A stretch of DNA of 64,000 nucleotides, taken from assembly GCA_950106755.1 (NCBI GenBank), contig OX467083.1, forward strand, positions 49,614,555 through 49,678,554, in the 5' to 3' direction. Of this stretch, positions 47,188-58,815 are shown in pieces (the stretch's first letter is position 1; the number at the start of each line of letters is the position of its first letter). A program made the translations under genes and the position numbers. This stretch comes from Climacium dendroides. Lineage: Eukaryota > Streptophyta > Bryopsida > Hypnales > Climaciaceae. Below the pieces are notes generated by a model. It worked only from the letters and a program-made list of their open reading frames with translations. It was not told the origin of the DNA and did not search any database.

Positions 47188-48739
47188 TATCACAACGTGA
47201 ATTATTGGCTTTGCTTAGCTTACCTAAAAGATTGGAGCGGAAACTAGTGGAAAGGAATTGAATCTGATTAAGAGCTGTAGGAAAACTGGAATTATACACA
47301 GATAATGAAATAGTAGATGGACCGGATCTAATCCAGTCCAAAGTTCAAATTGAACGGAACTGAAAACCCATCCGAAATTGGTCTACAAATCAGATTAGGG
47401 TTAGACCGGATGTTAAGTCGTCAAAACCGGAAAAAGGTCATAATGGCCAATACGGGGTCCTGAGACTATTTAAGGACTGGTCTTACCAGTCTCACCTCTT
47501 TTCATTTTCTCGTGGTTTAGGCGCTCCTTGTGTTCTTCTTTGTTTTCAGCACTTCATTTCTCCGTGTAATATTTGTATGGTAGTGTGTGAGAGTGTACAA
47601 ACAAAGACTTGATAGCGTGTGACACAAATACTACTTCCAGTTGAGATCAGAGAGGAAAGTAAAGAACGGGACGTGCGGCTAGGAGAGAGTAAGATAGAAT
47701 TGGAAAGGTATTGAAGTGAGACGATCTATGTCCATGTCATTGTTGCATAGGAAGAGAGCGAGATCAGCTAGCTCCGTTCCGATTGAGGTGAAGCTCCGGA
47801 AAGTAGTTCCGGTTATTCCCTCCGAAGAACTAGAAAAAGTCCAACTCATGGAAGATTTAACTTCCATGGGTTGCCAAGGGTTTGTGGAGAAGCCTTGGGG
47901 ATTTAGAGACGAACGGATGGTGAAAAAACTCTTGGGCAAGTTGTCCAATGAATTCGACAACACCTTGCGAGGGAATCCGTCCCTTTGGACTAAAGAAGTA
48001 TAGAGGGCAGTGTATGACTTTTGGGTATGTGGTCTAGGAATGGCAAGCCGAAAGGATGAGTTCATCCGAGGCAAATTTGAGGGTGCCCCCAATCCAAAGG
48101 AAGGATATGTAGTCGAGGATTGCATAGATGATCAGCACCGTCGCCTTCTTTAGTTCCTGATTTTGGTTCTCTACCCGAAAAAACCAACCAGGGTAACGAT
48201 CACCCTTGATAACACTATTTTCGGTTTCCTATGTGAGATCCGGAACGGTGATTGGGCCTGGATTATTTTTGATCTGGTCGCCCAACTCATTGGGAGAACG
48301 GGGAAGAGTAGGGCTACTCCGGTTTGCCCCTACCTCTTCCACCTGTACTATAACCACCAACTCCTAACTAGTGCAGAAGAGAAAGAGTGGAGGATCCAAG
48401 AAGTCCTCTTGAAATACAAAGAATCAGAGATAGACGATGAAGTGGAATGTATTCCTGGATCGGATCCGGAAATAGAAGAGGAGGAGGAATAGGCTCCGCT
48501 GCCGCCTATCAAGTGACACAAGAGGATGCCTCCTTACATGTGAGGGACGCCACCAAGTCGCGACAAGTCAACTCCAGAAGGAAGACCGGAAGAGGGAAGA
48601 TTGTCACTAAAGAAGAAATGGATCCCCGGGATTCATTCAACAACTTAATAGCCATCCTCTGCAGCGTCCGAGCGGATTGGGAGATCAAGAACCGGACCTT
48701 GGACGCGATTGGAAAGCTGGTGGATGCACCACCAGACAA
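47188..48739 (+). mobile_element. LTR of the LTR-gene family (copy D), cut by a CACTA element
   Basis: Starts TATCACAACGTG (mutated TGTCGCAACGTG) directly inside chromovirus integrase. It has the TATA-like box at 47467, leader motif at 47666 and gene start at 47734, and stops at 48739 where a CACTA terminus begins. Its other half should lie right of the window. Confidence 0.8.
47734..48739 (+). pseudogene. LTR-encoded protein gene, copy D (N-terminal part)
   Basis: MSLLHRKRARSASSVPIEVK leads into the conserved N-terminal block, with TAG stops at 48001 and near 48150 and more stops plus a frameshift in the acidic linker (48490-48600). The frame reaches VDAPPD and is cut by the CACTA terminus at 48740, at the point where other copies read VDAPPDSKLP. 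Confidence 0.7.
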
Positions 48740-49316
48740 CACTACAAGGAAAACGTATCCGCCACAACCACGTCAAGAATGACTCGCTGTCTCCAATGAC
48801 TATGCTATGACTAGAGCTCTGTTATCTCACACTGTGCACGATGTAACAAAATTGTAGTCATTTTGGAGTCATTGTGTAGTCAGAGGGATGAAGAATTTTC
48901 GGTCTGCCAGCTCGATCGTATTTCATCCGTTCGTTTCTGTGATTGCGTCGTCCGATGGTGTGACGTGGACAGTTCAGAAGGTATGTTGGATGTACTTAGT
49001 TATACATTAGTTTGGATTGACTCTGTGTTAACTGCGCTTGCTTGCATGAATGACTTTATTTTGACTACGAAATGACTAATTCCATTGGAAAATGACTGAG
49101 GTTGAGGCCGTTCATGCATTCATGCCTTCAAAAGCTTCTTTGCCCATTTCTGTACTAGAAGGTATCCTATGGTCTTGGAAATGAACATAAAAAAAATATG
49201 GAAGCAATGAAAGAAGAAAATAGTCATGCGAAGATGGTTTACTTCTTCTATTTGGATTTGTAAGGCATATGGAAGGGTATGCGCAAAGTTCAATAAAAAA
49301 ATGAATACTTAACTAA

Positions 49317-49628
49317 CTAGTACGCTGCATGTGCTAGTAAGTTGTCCTCATGTGACAATTCAATGGCCCGAATTACAGACGGTACTGCTGAAGGTGTTGA
49401 CACTAGTTGTGGAGCTGTAAGACCCGGAGTTTCCACAATGGTGGTTATAAACACATTAGGACTATCAAGGACCTCCCTTTTCGCTTGTGCTTCTTTTTGC
49501 AAAACAATTTTCCATCCTGGTTTGTCGGGCACATCTGAGAAGAAGACTTGTGTTGCCTGACTGGAAAAAATGAAGGGCTCCGACATGCGTGGTAGCGAGT
49601 GCTGGAAGTTGACCATCAAAAAGCCAAC
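49317..49628 (-). pseudogene. CACTA transposase C-terminus (DUF4216 tail)
   Basis: Reads MVNFQHSLPRMSEPFIFSSQ, then QVFFSDVPDKPGWKIVLQKE to a stop at 49317, the conserved end of the DUF4216 region of plant CACTA transposases. It is the continuation of 59856-60259, separated by the 10.2-kb LTR insertion. Its 5' edge sits on the insertion point. Confidence 0.8.
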
Positions 49629-50173
49629 TGTCGCAACCTAACTTTTTGATTTTTCTCTCTATCGTGTTTTGAAACACGAAATCCGGATTAAGTAGACCCG
49701 GATTGGCACGGAAAGGGAAGGAAAAGCCAAGGGTTAGGAAGACTAGAACCATAAGCCCTGAATGAACCGGATTATGGAATGGAACGGATATCGGAGACGA
49801 ATCCAGTCTAGTCCCATAACCGAAGGAACGGATCCAGGATTCGCGTTCGGAAAATCGGAAAAAGTAATAATTAGGTTTTTAGGGTACAAAAGAGGCTGCT
49901 TTAGGGTTTGATTGTCATTTGCACTTGAGAGCACCAGCGTACTTGGCGCGCTCTCAGTGCTTTGTGTTTGTGTCTGCAAATTGAGTGTATTTGTGCAAAA
50001 TTGTGCAAGGTTTGAGAGTTGTGTGTAAGCGTGTTTGTTTCCTTTACACGAGCGTAGAGATTAGGGAGGAATTGGTTGCGTGAGCGTGATTGAAATTGAG
50101 AGAATACCACGAGAATTGTGTGAGGTTGGCGCATTGAGCAACTCGGTTGAGACCGAGGAGTGAGTGTGAGGAA

Positions 50174-50193
50174 ACGGGACGTGCGGCTAGGAG
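50174..50193 (+). promoter_or_regulatory. conserved 20-nt leader motif (copy F)
   Basis: ACGGGACGTGCGGCTAGGAG, 32 bases before the ATG. Identical to the motif in copies A, C and D although the downstream protein is highly diverged. Confidence 0.6.
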
Positions 50194-50225
50194 AGAAGTG
50201 AGGTAGCGATCTAATAGAGAGACGA

Positions 50226-51977
50226 ATGCCGCAATTAAAGCGCGGACGGAATCAGATACAAGCGAGCGCACAAAGGATAGAAATCAAAGTGAGGAAGGTG
50301 GCTCCTTTAGAGCCCAGTAGTGAGCGGGAGAGAGGAGAATTGATGGAAGACCTCTCCGCCATGGGATGCATGGGGTTCCTGGGGAAACCCTGGAGCTTTC
50401 GGAGCGAGGCAATAGTTAGGGAGCTCATTGAAGGAGGCCCTAACCAGTTCGACAACTCTCTCAGACCGGTTCTGCCTATGTGGATACGAGAGATTTGGAG
50501 GAAAGTTTACGACTTGGAGGAAGGTGGCATAGAACAGGCCAACCGGAAGGGAGACTTCGTGCGCGGGAAGTTCAGGGGAGCAGCTAACCCCAAGGACGGA
50601 TACGCCATTGAAGACTGTGTCAATGCGCGACATCGGCGGTTGCTCGAATTCCTGGTCCCGATCCTACATCCGGAAAAATCCACCCAGATGACTTCCACAA
50701 TCGGAAATGCGATCTTTGGAGCCCTGAACGGAGAGAAGCGGATGGATTGGGCGGCCTACATTCAGACGTTGGTGAATGTTTTGGTCTCAAATGTGGGAAA
50801 GAGTAGGGCTACTCCAGTATGCCCCTACCTTTTCCACCTGTACAAGAATCAGAGTCTCCTGACTTTAGAGAAGAACAAGGAGTGGAGAGCTCAAATGGCT
50901 CTTCGGACATGCGGTGGATCGGATGAAGAATCCAAGACGGAACCGAAGGATAAGGGTGAGAACCCTAAGAAGAAGAATTGGACAGAAGAGAAAGAGGAGG
51001 AAGAGGACATTCCTCTCAACCGGAGGAGGATCAAGAGGATGTCCAATCTAAGGGGCTCTCCTTCAGGGCTTTGGAAGGACAAGGGACCGAAAATAGTGGA
51101 GTCAGTCGTCCCAAAGAAGCAGGAGCCGGTGGAAATGGTCAAGCCGAGATCCGTTCCATCGTCTCAGTTGATGGACCTGACAGGCCCATACAACGACCTA
51201 ATCCGGATTCTCAGTGCAGTGAGAGCAGATTGGGAGGTGAAGACCACGACACTTCGAGAGGTGGCGGATTTGGTGGGAAGCGCTCCAACTAGTTCTCTAC
51301 CGGAAGCCGTGGTGAATTGCATCAGCAATCCGGACAAAGTTAAGGAGTTGGAAGATAGATTGCTGAAGCAGAACATCAACCAGCGAGAGACAGACGAGCA
51401 GGTGGTCCGATTGCGAGGAGAGATCCAAAGTTACCGGAAGGACTTGGATGCTAGTCGCGACCAAGTGAAGGCCGCAATGTCTCTACAGGAGGAGACCAGG
51501 GCTGCGATCGACCGGATGACGGTAGTGGTAGGGGCATCCGGTGACGTAATGGCGAAGGCCAAGCTGTTTGATGAGGAGGTACATAAGGATCAGAAACCTT
51601 CAGGTACCTGCATTGCTCGCATCTTGGCTAACTTTGTCGGAGAATTAGAAGAGGCCATGAAGGAATTCTGGAAGGACGCAAAGGGGTTGGGGGACACCGT
51701 CCGGAAGTTCCAGAGTGGGTTAGTCTCTTTATCCGGGATTTCGATCCCAGATGAGTTCGATGAGGTACAGATATTGGAGGGGAAGTTCGAAACTCCAATA
51801 TCGAAGGAGAAGGAGGGCGGAAGGACTTCCACTTCAGAGGCCCCACGGACCATGACAGGGGTGACTTCCCCTGTAGAACCGGAACGAGTTCCGGAAGGGG
51901 GAGATAAGAGTAGGAATTTGAGTGAATTCTCCCCCATAGCTACTCCAGATAGTGGTGGACCCTCTCAGGAGGGATAG
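50226..51977 (+). CDS. LTR-encoded protein, intact 583-residue copy
   Basis: An uninterrupted frame from MPQLKRGRNQIQASAQRIEI to SGGPSQEG. Residues ~40-220 form the conserved block shared with all copies: MGCMGFLGKPWSF, NQFDNSLRP, VYDLEEGGIEQANRK, NPKDGYAIEDC, RHRRLLEFLVPILHPEKS, VGKSRATPVCPYLFHLYKNQ. Residues ~230-300 are charged and rich in Lys/Glu. Residues ~330-350 (DLTGPYNDLIRILSAVRADW) are again conserved, followed by a coiled coil (~385-450) and the motif AKAKLFDEEVHKDQK. No signal peptide, catalytic motif or zinc knuckle is visible. It is encoded in LTR sense, after the leader motif and before the LTR's second TATA. I do not recognise the family; a structural or Gag-like accessory, or silencing-suppressor-type role, would be a guess. 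Confidence 0.75.
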   Translation: MPQLKRGRNQIQASAQRIEIKVRKVAPLEPSSERERGELMEDLSAMGCMGFLGKPWSFRSEAIVRELIEGGPNQFDNSLRPVLPMWIREIWRKVYDLEEGGIEQANRKGDFVRGKFRGAANPKDGYAIEDCVNARHRRLLEFLVPILHPEKSTQMTSTIGNAIFGALNGEKRMDWAAYIQTLVNVLVSNVGKSRATPVCPYLFHLYKNQSLLTLEKNKEWRAQMALRTCGGSDEESKTEPKDKGENPKKKNWTEEKEEEEDIPLNRRRIKRMSNLRGSPSGLWKDKGPKIVESVVPKKQEPVEMVKPRSVPSSQLMDLTGPYNDLIRILSAVRADWEVKTTTLREVADLVGSAPTSSLPEAVVNCISNPDKVKELEDRLLKQNINQRETDEQVVRLRGEIQSYRKDLDASRDQVKAAMSLQEETRAAIDRMTVVVGASGDVMAKAKLFDEEVHKDQKPSGTCIARILANFVGELEEAMKEFWKDAKGLGDTVRKFQSGLVSLSGISIPDEFDEVQILEGKFETPISKEKEGGRTSTSEAPRTMTGVTSPVEPERVPEGGDKSRNLSEFSPIATPDSGGPSQEG

Positions 51978-52307
51978 GTAGTTAGGAATTAGAAGGTAGA
52001 AAATTTTGTTAGACCGGACCTTATGCCGGAAACACTACAAGGAATTGGGGGTTACCGTGACTGCGGCAAATGACTGCAAAACTGTCATGTTGCAGTCGCA
52101 AAACGAGAATGTGACTTGAAAAATGAAAATGTGACTCCGGGGACCTACAGTCATTTCGGACAAGTCATTTATAAGAATGACTACAGATTTATTATCACCC
52201 AACGAAGTGGGGATGGATGGAACTTTGGATGAGAAGAGGCTTAGTTGAGGGAGATAAAGAAAATGAGACTAAGGAAAGATGGCTTGGGTTGAGTTGGACA
52301 AGCATGG

Positions 52308-52710
52308 GACCCCTCTAAAATCTGACGTGGACATTTTTGCAGCAGTCACATGTAAGTCATTCTGGAGTCGTGTATGACCCCTTTTAAATCTGACGTGGAC
52401 AGATTGGGCGTAGTCACAAGGAAGTCATTCTGAAGTTGCGTCCGACCCCTTTTAAATCTGACGTGGACATTCTGAACCGATCGTCCTGCAGTCATGCTAG
52501 AGTCGCGCGTGACTCCTCTTAAATTTGACGTGGACATCAGTCGCAGTCATTGTGTAGTTATGTTGAAGTTGCATCTGACCCCTTTAAAATCTGACGTGGA
52601 CGTCACTCGCAGTCATGGTGAAGTCACGTTGCAGTGGTGTCTGACCCCTCCTAAATCTGACGTGGACATTCCAAACAGAGTCATATTGCAGTCACGTTGC
52701 AGTCGCAAAT
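52308..52710. repeat. six tandem ~67-bp subterminal units of CACTA 1
   Basis: Units start at 52308, 52376, 52444, 52511, 52577 and 52643, each beginning GACCCCTTTTAAATCTGACG and ending in GCAGTCAC-like motifs. Subterminal repeats of CACTA elements bind the element-encoded protein; these are the candidates here. Confidence 0.85.
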
Positions 52711-53127
52711 GAACATGATGTAGGCAACAATTTAGGGGCAGCATGGAGTCATTCACAGGTCGTGCTGCAGTGTAGATGGAGTTGCGTCACAGTAGCACAT
52801 GCACTATTCCGCTAGTAGTGCTGAAGTCACGGCAACTTCGAAGGGGTCATTCACCAGTCGGTTCATCTACACTACATTCAAGTAATATGTACTACCTAAT
52901 TACGTACAAACGAGCAAGAACAACATTGCAAACGCAGAGCCGTGGTTGAAGAAACGGTAAGCCAACGAAAATTGACACAACAATGACAAATTTACAAGCA
53001 CGGAGTTAGAAATTGAGTCCTCTATTGCAAAAGGAATGGAGTGGGATAGAATAGCAGCCCAAATATACATGGCGTCCACAAGTGGGTTTAGGGTGCAGGA
53101 AGTCTCCAACAAAATTTACAAGCTAAG

Positions 53128-53403
53128 TCAAGTACCATTAAAAAGCTTCATTGACTTCTCCGACCATATTGCGCAAGACCCCTTCACGTCCTCTATAAAC
53201 TCGTGGTCCACTACGTAATTGGGAACCATGAGGCTTACCCCTATTTGTAGAACCTCATGGACGTCCACCCCCACCCACAATGCTGATATGTCCTTACCAT
53301 GATACTTGTGAGACCCTGGAAGTCCGCTGACCATTCCAAGGGCCACCTTCTGCCGTACAACGCATGGATTCATGAGGAAAACTTCATCGCTAATGATGAA
53401 ACC
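53128..53403 (-). pseudogene. possible exon of a CACTA accessory protein
   Basis: After a CAG acceptor at 53404-53406 the minus strand reads GFIISDEVFLMNPCVVRQKV, then ALGMVSGLPGSHKYHGKDIS, to CAIWSEKSMKLFNGT and a stop at 53128. The late CAIWSEKSMKLF recalls the IAWP-type module near the ends of plant CACTA accessory proteins. It could be a downstream exon of the HAD gene or a separate remnant. Confidence 0.3.
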
Positions 53404-53929
53404 CTGTGGCATGCAAGACATAGCACAATTCAGTTAACAGTTACATAATCAAAAAAGCGCAAGATGCGATTTACTTGAGACATCACGCATTCTAGAATGG
53501 CCTACAAGGTTCACAAGAGCATTACTTAGTGCAGTGTTGCGGAGCCTGTGAATATACCACTTCATCGTGGGACTGACTCACGATGGACACTTGAATGACC
53601 AACAACAATGCTGATAGGCGGGATGAACTCATATCCCACAACAACAACGCAAGAAAAAACTACAAACAACAATTGGTAGTCGATCTTGGCAGTGGCGTCC
53701 ATTTTTGTTCTCAGAGTAACACCCTGCATTGCATACGCCATTGAGTCATTATGAAGTCATGAAGCAGTCATGGACAGAATTCACGACTTTCCCGACACTA
53801 CAGTACGACTCGATGACCAGCCATGACTGGAACGTCACTTCTGGGCAACTTATACACGACAAGAACGCAACTAAAGGGTGGACTGCTTGAACAAAAAAAT
53901 GAAATGAGTGCTATGTAGTGCCTACCTTA

Positions 53930-55128
53930 TCATGGCGTGACCCCGTGGCAGAGGTTGACTTCGATCGTGTGTTCTGCTTCCCCGTCCTTGCCTGCAAAAA
54001 CAAGGAGTAGAAGTTAAAAATCAAAAAAATATGAAGGTGAGGGTCGTAGGGTGTTCGAACCAGCCGGACTGCAAGTCCCTCACCTCCCACCATGTTCACA
54101 AAATTGTATCCAGTTCCACTTCTGTGCTTCAGGAGCCACTGAGATTTGGACTTGTTCACAACTTGTGGGTACTTTGCACGGAAGGTAGTCACGTCAGGGC
54201 ATCTCCAGAAGGCTTCCAGCAAAGGCCACAGGTATAACTTCAAATATTCCTTGTCGTCAGCCAAGGTGCGCAGCCACTTCACATAGAAAGGATTTGTGAT
54301 GAGCACGTTGGATTGTGCATTCTCCGTGACCCTACAAAGCTTACTATCTACAATGATTGTGTTCTCTGGATTGAACTCAGGGTACTGTCCGTACACTACA
54401 GATAAGTTTTTTTGATCTGAGGTTCCCTTATCTTGCTCCCCTCCACTTTCGGAATCAACTGCGCAAGACCAACAAAAGAGTGGATCCCTATCATAGGCAC
54501 GACTGTAAAACCCTGCCAACATTTGAGGGACCACATCCTCCATGTACGGAGCACTTTTACTACCCCAAAATGCAACTTTGAAGTGCCTGAAGCATCGGTC
54601 CAAAAAGTGCTTCAGCCATGGTCGAAAAACTACTCTATGGAACTGCGTATGGTTGCTAGCATAGATACTACAGTTCGGGTTTGGAGTAGCAAACAAACTG
54701 TAGTCCAACATGGTTCCTTGTACATTGAAAATGACAAGCTTCCGAACATGTAAACTACTGCCGCCCATTCGATTAGTCACGAGGTCCTGCAATGTAAGGA
54801 AAGGCACTCCGGGAATGGACGCACATGGACTTGTGTGCTTGGAGATACAAACCTTAAGAGACTTGGGAGCTTTCTTAGCCTTCCTTAACAGCGCTGCTGC
54901 GACATTGGCTACAGTTAAGCGGTTAGTGGAGGCGCCCTCGAAACCTCCCTCGCCTCCTTCATCGGGGCTGACCTCCACGGTGCCGCTTAGAAGGGCTGGC
55001 TCCTCAAAGGACTGGGCCGCATTAGCGTCTGCTGCAACGACTGCTGGAGCCGCTCCCATATCTGCTACAATGGCGGGTGAACCTACAACGGTGCTTTCAG
55101 GGCGTCTTCTTGCTTGTCCCCGGACCAC
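53930..55128 (-). CDS. FCP1/SCP-like HAD pseudophosphatase carried by CACTA 1
   Basis: Exon 55128-54084 opens MVRGQARRRPESTVVGSPAI; an acidic Ala/Gly-rich leader of ~110 residues precedes an FCP1-homology HAD domain at about residues 130-300. Recognisable parts are KLVIFNVQGTMLDYSLF (motif 1), FRPWLKHFLDRCFRHFKVAF then WGSKS (motif 2), KNLSVVYGQYPEFNPENTII (motif 3 Lys) and VDSKL (motif 4). Motif 1 is normally DxDxT; here both Asp are replaced (NVQGT), so phosphatase activity should be lost. An 86-92-bp GT-AG intron to exon 53991-53930 gives a 368-residue protein ending NLCHGVTP; unspliced, the frame runs to 53911 (405 codons). It lies on the strand opposite to the element's transposase remnant. 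It may be a captured host gene. Confidence 0.55.
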
Positions 55129-57200
55129 GGAACACGATAATGAGCGCCACGAGCAAACGCTAGGATAGATAGTCGCTAAGAATCAGTTGCAAAAATGATC
55201 GCAAAGCCAAAAAATGATCCCCTCTACGTGGAGGTGACATTAGGGTTTGCCAGTGCGGCGTAGGACGCCTGCTCCCACGAGCGTAGTGGATTCCACGTGG
55301 ACCGGCAACTTCAAATGCAAATGAGGCTTTTCCAACTTCAGAATGACTACGACGGAGGCCTGTACAAGACGACTATACTGTTTGGATAGATGCATGCGAC
55401 GGAGGCCTGTACAGACTAACGTTTGCATGCAGCACAGTCGATCGAGGGAGGCACTACATGCATGCAAGAAACAAATCTGCGACAATTCATAAGGCGCAGT
55501 TAAGTGGAACTCACAACTCTCTCCTCGTGCGGAGAACGGGTTCCAAGGCCTTCAGCATCTTGGCCTTCTTCTGGTCGCGCAGGACCTCATAAGTTGTCTT
55601 CGGATGAGGCGGGCTCCTTGACGACGACTCCATAACACAACGACTGTCGCGTTAGATGCAAGCATGCACAAAATTTGCAGTAGGCCGTTCCGGACGTTGA
55701 TTGTCGACAAAATCGCGGAGACAAGTTGTTGCTCCAAGGCGCTAAATCGAAACAATTCAGAAGGCAGCGGAGCGGGGAGGAGGCTGTAACGCAAATGGCA
55801 GAGTCGCGGACTGCCTTGTAAGTGCTGAAACCTTACTTTGAACTCTGATGGCGGGGCAGGGAGTGGTCATGATGGGGTCCCGGTAGTTGGCGGTGCATCA
55901 TAAAGTCCCTCGCAAAGGCGGCGGACGTGGGGCGGAGTTGCGCAATGAACACGGGCGACTGTGAGGAGTGAATGCATATACATCGGTTTTCAAGTGTGGT
56001 GTGACCGTGTACTTTTCAATCTTTTGTTCATGATGATGATTGATGGATAGAATTATGCATTGTCGTCCTCATTTTTCGTGTGCATGGTACGGTGGGTGGC
56101 GGTCCCCCTGGTCGGTAGTGCATTGGAGTCCACTTCAGCATGAGTTCGTTGTCCCGTAAAGAAAAGTCACCCGGAAATCACGATGAAGTCATTTTGAATC
56201 GTGAACAACTCCTACGTGACTTCTGTCAGTCATTTCTCTGTCATGACTTGATTTTCGTTACTCGGAAATGACTCCTGGAAGTTAGTTTGTGGTGCTGAGT
56301 CTAAATCTGTGTGTAGTAGAAGCCTTCTGTTCCAATTCCTTACGATGCATAGACCACTTCTTTTCTTTGTAATTCGTTGTAATCTCTTCCCTAAGGACCT
56401 TAAACCTTACAGCACTCCCATTACAATTGCTCAATCAGAAACCACCTTATAAATTACGGAGTATGGAAGCCTTGGAAGAGGAGTATGTGTGTAGTGTAAA
56501 GTTTGAGCCTCTTCCCAAATGCAGCCCATTAACTTCAATGCCTTGTTCAGGTCTCATGCATCCTGAATTCAGTACATAGGATAGTCAGGCTAGATGAAGG
56601 TGTGTCAGAACGATAGACACTATAATAATTTGGGACCCGGAAGTCACGCTGTAGGACAATGACTATTTCCATGGATAAGAATATAAGTATGACCAACGAT
56701 AATGTCCATGACAATGGACGTACATGCTTAAGAATACCCATTTAAAGAAAGGTTAATTGTTTGTTGATGAAAGATTGTGAAGCCAAAAAAAAAATGGAAT
56801 AAGAATTGTCATGAATTGACCTCAATTTTAGCTGCCCTTAGACTCATGTCTGACGCGAAAATGGAATTTGGCTAATCATACCACATGCTCTAACTTTCAT
56901 ACGTGCAATATGACAGACAGTAGTCGAAGATGAGGATACAACTACAGAGTGACTTCACTGTGGGTAAGTCCATCGTCCCGTCCACAGACACAGAACCCTT
57001 AGAAGTCATATAGAAGTCAGTACGTAGTCCCTGGCCTCTACGCGATTTGCTCATCACTCCGTCGGCAGTCACACTAAAGTCACATTTCCGTCTTTCATTT
57101 CAATCCCATAATTGCACACCGTAGCAATTATAAGTGTCTGTAGTGTGTTTCTCCAAATAGGAGTTCCTGAAACAGTGTTTGCAGACATGACTACACTATA
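55129..57200. other. CACTA 1 interior without recognisable gene
   Basis: GC-richer up to about 55980, possibly promoter of the HAD gene, then AT-richer. Short motifs of the AGTCA type recur at 56150-56290. No frame here matches a family I know; the DUF4218 part of a transposase is absent. Confidence 0.5.
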
Positions 57201-57206
57201 CTATGG

Positions 57207-57566
57207 GTGAAACCAATTAACACGCGAGAGAACCCTACGTATGTGCGTGATGACTCAGGATTCCTTTTGGTGAACTTCCGCCATAAACTCCCTCGCATGG
57301 CCGAGCCATTCATCTTCCCGAGTCAAGCCACACAGGTATTTTTCTCCGATGCGGCGGACAGACCTGGCTGGAAAGTGGTCTTACGCCACGAAACCCGTTC
57401 GAAATGAGAGGTACTCAACCACACAGATGCCTTCATCACAACTAATGGCGAGGCCATGGGACTTACAGCTCCACGAAGAGTGTTGGATAGAAGCTCCACC
57501 GCCAATCTAGTCGGAGCCATCGAATTATCGGTGGAAGAGAACTTATTGGCGCAAGAGCAATATTAG
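57207..57566 (+). pseudogene. CACTA transposase C-terminus (DUF4216 tail) in CACTA 1
   Basis: NPTYVRDDSGFLLVNFRHKL, PRMAEPFIFPSQATQVFFSD, then after an in-frame TGA at 57405 (CGA in origin, judging by the sister copy), EVLNHTDAFITT to LAQEQY and a TAG at 57564. It matches 49317-49628 of CACTA 2 over its whole length. Confidence 0.75.
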
Positions 57567-58680
57567 GTACAGTCCTACTTAGGTCCGTAGTTGGAAGGTA
57601 GTCACGTCGTTTTTAGTGTCCCTCATTGTGTCATGGGTCGCGGAGCATCACAGAAGCTAAACGTGTCATGCAGCAATCAGGCAAGTAGACCACTTGCAAA
57701 CATTTCGGGAGTTAGTAGTTATACTAGAGTCATTAATTAGACTCTCCAGTCGTGCTTTAGTCATTCTGTAGTTGCATCACAGTCATGGTGAAGTCATACT
57801 GCAATCAGTTAGGCTTCACTTCCCACAAGGTGTCCCTTCCTCTCAATGTCATTCCATTTATTGGGTGATGACCTTGCCTTTGTCATTGTCCTTCATTCAT
57901 ACTCAATACAATTTTCCGCTTGTGCAGGTACTGTATTAGACACATTTCTATGAACCTTGGTGTCCAATGCATGAATGCAAACTTTATCAACCAAGTGTGA
58001 ATGCCAAAACCGCAAATATGATGTGGGAGTAGTATTCACTTCATCTTTGAGACATTGGCATGCTAGTTGCCGCCTCAAACGCCTCCATGTTCAATGAGCT
58101 TCCACCCCGAGTAGTATTATACCTTCTTTGTACACTTCATGTTGTATGTGCTTCATTTGAATAATGACACTCCCACATCTCTCTCTTTGTACCTAAATGT
58201 TGTTTCATTTCAGGCTTCCTGCATCACATCTTATCGGAAGTTCCATCCATTTGCAGCATGGCCCCCATTCTCCTAAACACCTTATTGCATGCCCCTAGTT
58301 ATATGTACAAGAAGTCCTAGTGATTCTGTAGTCATATTAAAGTCACATACCCGATACTGTAGTTGCCCGCTCTTGTCCTCCGTGGACCGCTCTGGGGCTT
58401 CACTTCTTTTTCTTTACGTATAAGTAAAAAGAAAACATCTTCCCTGTGACTTCTTTCAGTCCTAGAGTCATACTGCAATCACTTGGCAGTCCCCTGTAGT
58501 CTCCAGTCGCGTTTCTGGTAGCCATGTCACTTCCTCCTGGACCCTGTGGACGGAACGTTGTGGATGAACCTCCAGCGCAGTCACTGTTCATCCCACTGTG
58601 AATCGCGCGACTACAGAATGACTGAATCACGACTACAACGTTGTGAAGATCGGCCCACTGGTGCAATTACGGAGGTGAAG
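57567..58680. other. right subterminal region of CACTA 1
   Basis: No gene seen. Repeated AGTCATNCTGCAATCA-like motifs (for example 57766-57810 and 58440-58520) mirror the left subterminal region. Confidence 0.55.
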
Positions 58681-58815
58681 TCACGATGCAGTTGCAAAAT
58701 CCCTGCAGTCACGATAACCCCCAATTCCTTGTAGTGAAAGTTAGGAAAAGTTCAGATCCGAAAATCTCGGCCGGATTAGTGCCGGATTTCCGGGGAGACC
58801 TTTTTGTAAATTTTG

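Larger units (their letters stand above)
52033..58736. mobile_element. CACTA transposon 1 (non-autonomous), with perfect 3-bp duplication
   Basis: Termini are 32-bp inverted repeats with one mismatch, starting CACTACAAGGAATTGGGGGT, at 52033 and (reversed) 58736. Both sides carry AAA (52030-52032 and 58737-58739). The paralogous LTR at 3158-4735 keeps the uninterrupted site near 4270-4285. Subterminal regions (52060-52860 and 57700-58700) are full of short GTCAC/GCAGTCA motifs on both strands. It carries a HAD-domain gene on the minus strand and only the tail of a transposase on the plus strand, so it lacks a full transposase. Confidence 0.92.
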
